From Pseudomonas sp. SJZ074 (GTDB lineage Bacteria > Pseudomonadota > Gammaproteobacteria > Pseudomonadales > Pseudomonadaceae), in NCBI RefSeq assembly GCF_007828215.1, contig NZ_VIUE01000011.1:1-64000 (forward strand): a DNA stretch of 64,000 bases. Direction: 5' to 3'. Every line of letters starts with the position of its first letter. Within the stretch, counting starts at the first letter, position 1. Below, one piece after another: positions 62,255 to 64,000 of the stretch. Position numbers and translations under genes: made by a program. Under the pieces are notes generated by a model. It did not search any database. It saw only the letters and a list, made by a program, of their open reading frames with translations, and was not told the DNA's origin.

Positions 62255-62325
62255 GGTAATCATTGCTGGGCTGGCCTGTGCGACTGTCGGATAATGTTCC
62301 CCCGCAAAATGTTCAAGAGTGTTCG

Positions 62326-63216
62326 ATGTCCGGTTCATCGTTTTCTGCTGCACACCATCAGGCCAGCACTTTGTACCTGCCCCCCGGTTCCTGGCAGACC
62401 GTGCTGGAATGCCTGTGCGAGCATTTCAGCGCCATCAGTCGCGAACAGTGGCTGGACCGGATTGCCCGGGGGAGGGTGCTGAACGCAGAGGGCAAGGCGA
62501 TCCCTGTCGATTTGCCCTACCGTGAAGGCCTGCGCATTCATTACTTTCGCGAAGTGCCCGACGAGAAGCCGATTCCGGTCGTGGAGTCGATCCTGTACGC
62601 GGACGAGCATCTGGTGGTGGCGGACAAACCGCATTTCCTGCCGGTCACCCCGGCGGGGGAATATGTCGAGCAAACCTTGCTGCGACGCTTGATCCGGCGG
62701 TTGGACAATCCTCACCTGGTGCCCTTGCACCGGATCGACCGGCATACGGCCGGGCTGGTGCTGTTTTCGGCCAATCCCCACAGCCGATCGGCTTACCAGT
62801 CATTGTTCCCGACGCGAAAGATCGAGAAACGCTACCAGGCCATTGCCCGTGCGTTGCCCCAGCTGACCTTTCCACGGGTGCATAGAAGCCGGATGATCGA
62901 TGGCGAACCGTTTTTCCGGATGCAAGAAGGACCGGGCGAACCGAATACCGAAACGGCCATCGAGGTGCTGGAAAAGAACGGCGAGTTATGGCGCTATGGC
63001 CTGTCTCCGGTGACCGGGAAGAAGCATCAGTTGCGGGTCCATATGAATGCCCTGGGGGCGGCCATCTGCAACGACCCGTTCTACCCTGACGTGCTCAGGG
63101 ATGTGGAGGATGATTACGCCAACCCTCTTAAACTGCTGGCCCAGGGACTACGTTTCAGCGATCCGGTCACGGGCGAGGAGCGCGTATTCGAAAGTGGTAT
63201 TGCGCTCCAGTGGTAG
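62326..63216 (+). CDS. RluA-family pseudouridine synthase
   Basis: This 296-residue enzyme converts uridine to pseudouridine in rRNA or tRNA. The catalytic Asp lies in PLHRIDRHTAGLVLF, preceded by the family motif ILYADEHLVVADKPHFLPVTP and followed by KKHQLRVHMNALGAAICNDPFYP. There is no S4 domain of the usual form. ATG 62326 follows AAGAG. The target base cannot be told from sequence. A terminator follows. Confidence 0.92.
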   Translation: MSGSSFSAAHHQASTLYLPPGSWQTVLECLCEHFSAISREQWLDRIARGRVLNAEGKAIPVDLPYREGLRIHYFREVPDEKPIPVVESILYADEHLVVADKPHFLPVTPAGEYVEQTLLRRLIRRLDNPHLVPLHRIDRHTAGLVLFSANPHSRSAYQSLFPTRKIEKRYQAIARALPQLTFPRVHRSRMIDGEPFFRMQEGPGEPNTETAIEVLEKNGELWRYGLSPVTGKKHQLRVHMNALGAAICNDPFYPDVLRDVEDDYANPLKLLAQGLRFSDPVTGEERVFESGIALQW

Positions 63217-63238
63217 CTACGGCTTTCGAGCAGGCATC

Positions 63239-63276
63239 AAAAAGCCCGCAATGTTGTTGCATTGCGGGCTTTTTTA
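63239..63276. terminator. Bidirectional terminator
   Basis: AAAAAGCCCGCAAT pairs with ATTGCGGGCTTTTTT around a short loop, serving the rluA-type gene and the converging lipoprotein gene. Confidence 0.92.
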
Positions 63277-63298
63277 TATCGGGTTGCGACGTCAGAGC

Positions 63299-63520
63299 TT
63301 ACAGATCTTTAACGGTGCGAACCTGATCCTTGTTCACGCGGGTATGCTTGCCGTCCAGTTGTTCGAACTCGTAGAAGCCGGTGTCTTCATCATACTGGGG
63401 GGTGTCGACGGCCTGGATTTCGCGACCGTCATTCAAGGTAATCACTGTAGGCGATGCGCACCCGGCAAGAGTGGCGAGGCCCAGTGCGAGCATGAAAGTG
63501 GCGAGGGTCCGTTGTGTCAT
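63299..63520 (-). CDS. YgdI/YgdR-type small lipoprotein
   Basis: This 73-residue protein has a lipobox LATLAGC (lipidated Cys near residue 21) and the SH3-like DUF903 core PTVITLNDGREIQAVDTPQY and YEFEQLDGKHTRVNKDQV. The start at 63520 gives a normal signal peptide (MTQRTLATFMLALGLA). Function is unknown. Confidence 0.93.
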   Translation of the reverse strand: MTQRTLATFMLALGLATLAGCASPTVITLNDGREIQAVDTPQYDEDTGFYEFEQLDGKHTRVNKDQVRTVKDL

Positions 63521-63623
63521 GGTGTTTCTCCGAAATGAATTCTTCAGGTTACTGACCTTCAGACGTATACATTGCACGCAAGTTCCTGGCTAGGGGCCTG
63601 TACGGTTAATTCGAGTAAACGAA

Positions 63624-64000
63624 TTAGCCACACAGGCCACTAGTGCCTTTATGTCGCGTCAGCAGTTCCGGTGTATTCAGGTTCGCCAGCCGGGGATCGT
63701 CGGCCGGGCATTGCAGCGCAACGGCGTGCAGCGTGCGCATGATGCGGCCGGGGCTGCGTTCGCCTTCGCTCCAGGCCTTATCGAACGCCGCTGTCAGGGC
63801 CAGTGGGATGACGCACAACAGCGGTTCCCAATGTTCGCCGTGGCGTACCATCAGCGGCACATGGGGATGCTGGCTGGCCATTGCGCGCATGCTGTCGAGA
63901 AGATTGGAATCGATCTGCGGTACATCGCACGGCAGCACCAGCAAATACGGGTGCCTTGCGGCCTTGAGGCCGGCCCGGATACCTGCCAGGGGGCCGGGGT
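63624..64000 (-). CDS. mobA: Molybdenum cofactor guanylyltransferase MobA (partial)
   Basis: Only the C-terminal part (about 124 codons) lies in the window; the N terminus is past the right edge. [21 protein letters not shown] and [14 protein letters not shown] are MobA motifs. MobA attaches GMP to molybdopterin to give the bis-MGD cofactor needed, for example, by DMSO-reductase-family enzymes such as the arsenite oxidase of the island. Confidence 0.93.
   Translation of the reverse strand, partial: PGPLAGIRAGLKAARHPYLLVLPCDVPQIDSNLLDSMRAMASQHPHVPLMVRHGEHWEPLLCVIPLALTAAFDKAWSEGERSPGRIMRTLHAVALQCPADDPRLANLNTPELLTRHKGTSGLCG

Overview
The window reads as chromosomal DNA of a Pseudomonas of the fluorescens group. 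Evidence for this is the high GC content, the order tpm-htpX-alaA-msrB-gpx-ospR-sagS, the EarP/EF-P pair with a rhamnosylation-type Arg32, the OprI lipoprotein, the RocSA/EvgSA-type signalling pair and several families of Pseudomonas-type REP repeats. All identifications come from reading the sequence and from memory of the families. No database search was run.

Positions 1 to about 13,310 are an accessory island of lower and more uneven composition. It opens inside an IS66-type insertion sequence, followed by an arsenite oxidase pair (aioB-aioA) that lacks its usual sensor, regulator and cytochrome neighbours. Then come gene debris and a nuclease-rich stretch. That stretch holds an Mrr-like restriction endonuclease with a zinc ribbon, an orphan kinase ATPase fragment, a Cys/His-containing unknown protein, a complete GreB, a fusion of an RNase H1 N-terminal (viroplasmin) domain to a GIY-YIG nuclease, and a divergent 739-residue PD-(D/E)XK-like protein. 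The right edge of the island can be placed. The host greB gene, next to the YbbA/YbbP-type ABC transporter genes, is intact for about 55 codons and is cut just after the catalytic-tip motif. The island thus appears to break one greB while carrying another. An array of inverted repeats lies just inside this edge.

From 13,500 to about 35,900 the window is core chromosome: an ABC exporter and the TesA esterase, an L,D-transpeptidase, OprI, a class I DAHP synthase, a ketopantoate reductase-like enzyme, a 5'-nucleotidase, a universal stress protein, CysB, a Gre-family factor, EarP and EF-P, an esterase, Ohr/OhrR peroxide defence, a TauE-type permease with a LysR regulator, a YcaQ-type DNA glycosylase, a class II DAHP synthase and a spermidine synthase-like protein.

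From 35,900 to 47,700 lie the DeaD helicase with a structured leader, an LigB-type dioxygenase, Tpm, HtpX, AlaA, and a sulfur/peroxide repair set (MsrB, Gpx, OspR, fRMsr) beside the hybrid kinase SagS. From 47,800 to 55,200 there is a signalling block: a large HD-GYP protein and a BvgS/EvgS/RocS-type hybrid kinase with its LuxR-type response regulator. Together with SagS this points to control of attachment and c-di-GMP.

The last part holds dGTPase, a 160-bp MITE-like palindrome, a YqjD/YqjE-type membrane operon, a sigma-54-driven ammonium transporter, a Kef-type antiporter, a glutaredoxin-like protein, a LexA-controlled small gene, an RluA-type pseudouridine synthase, a small lipoprotein and a partial mobA running off the right edge.
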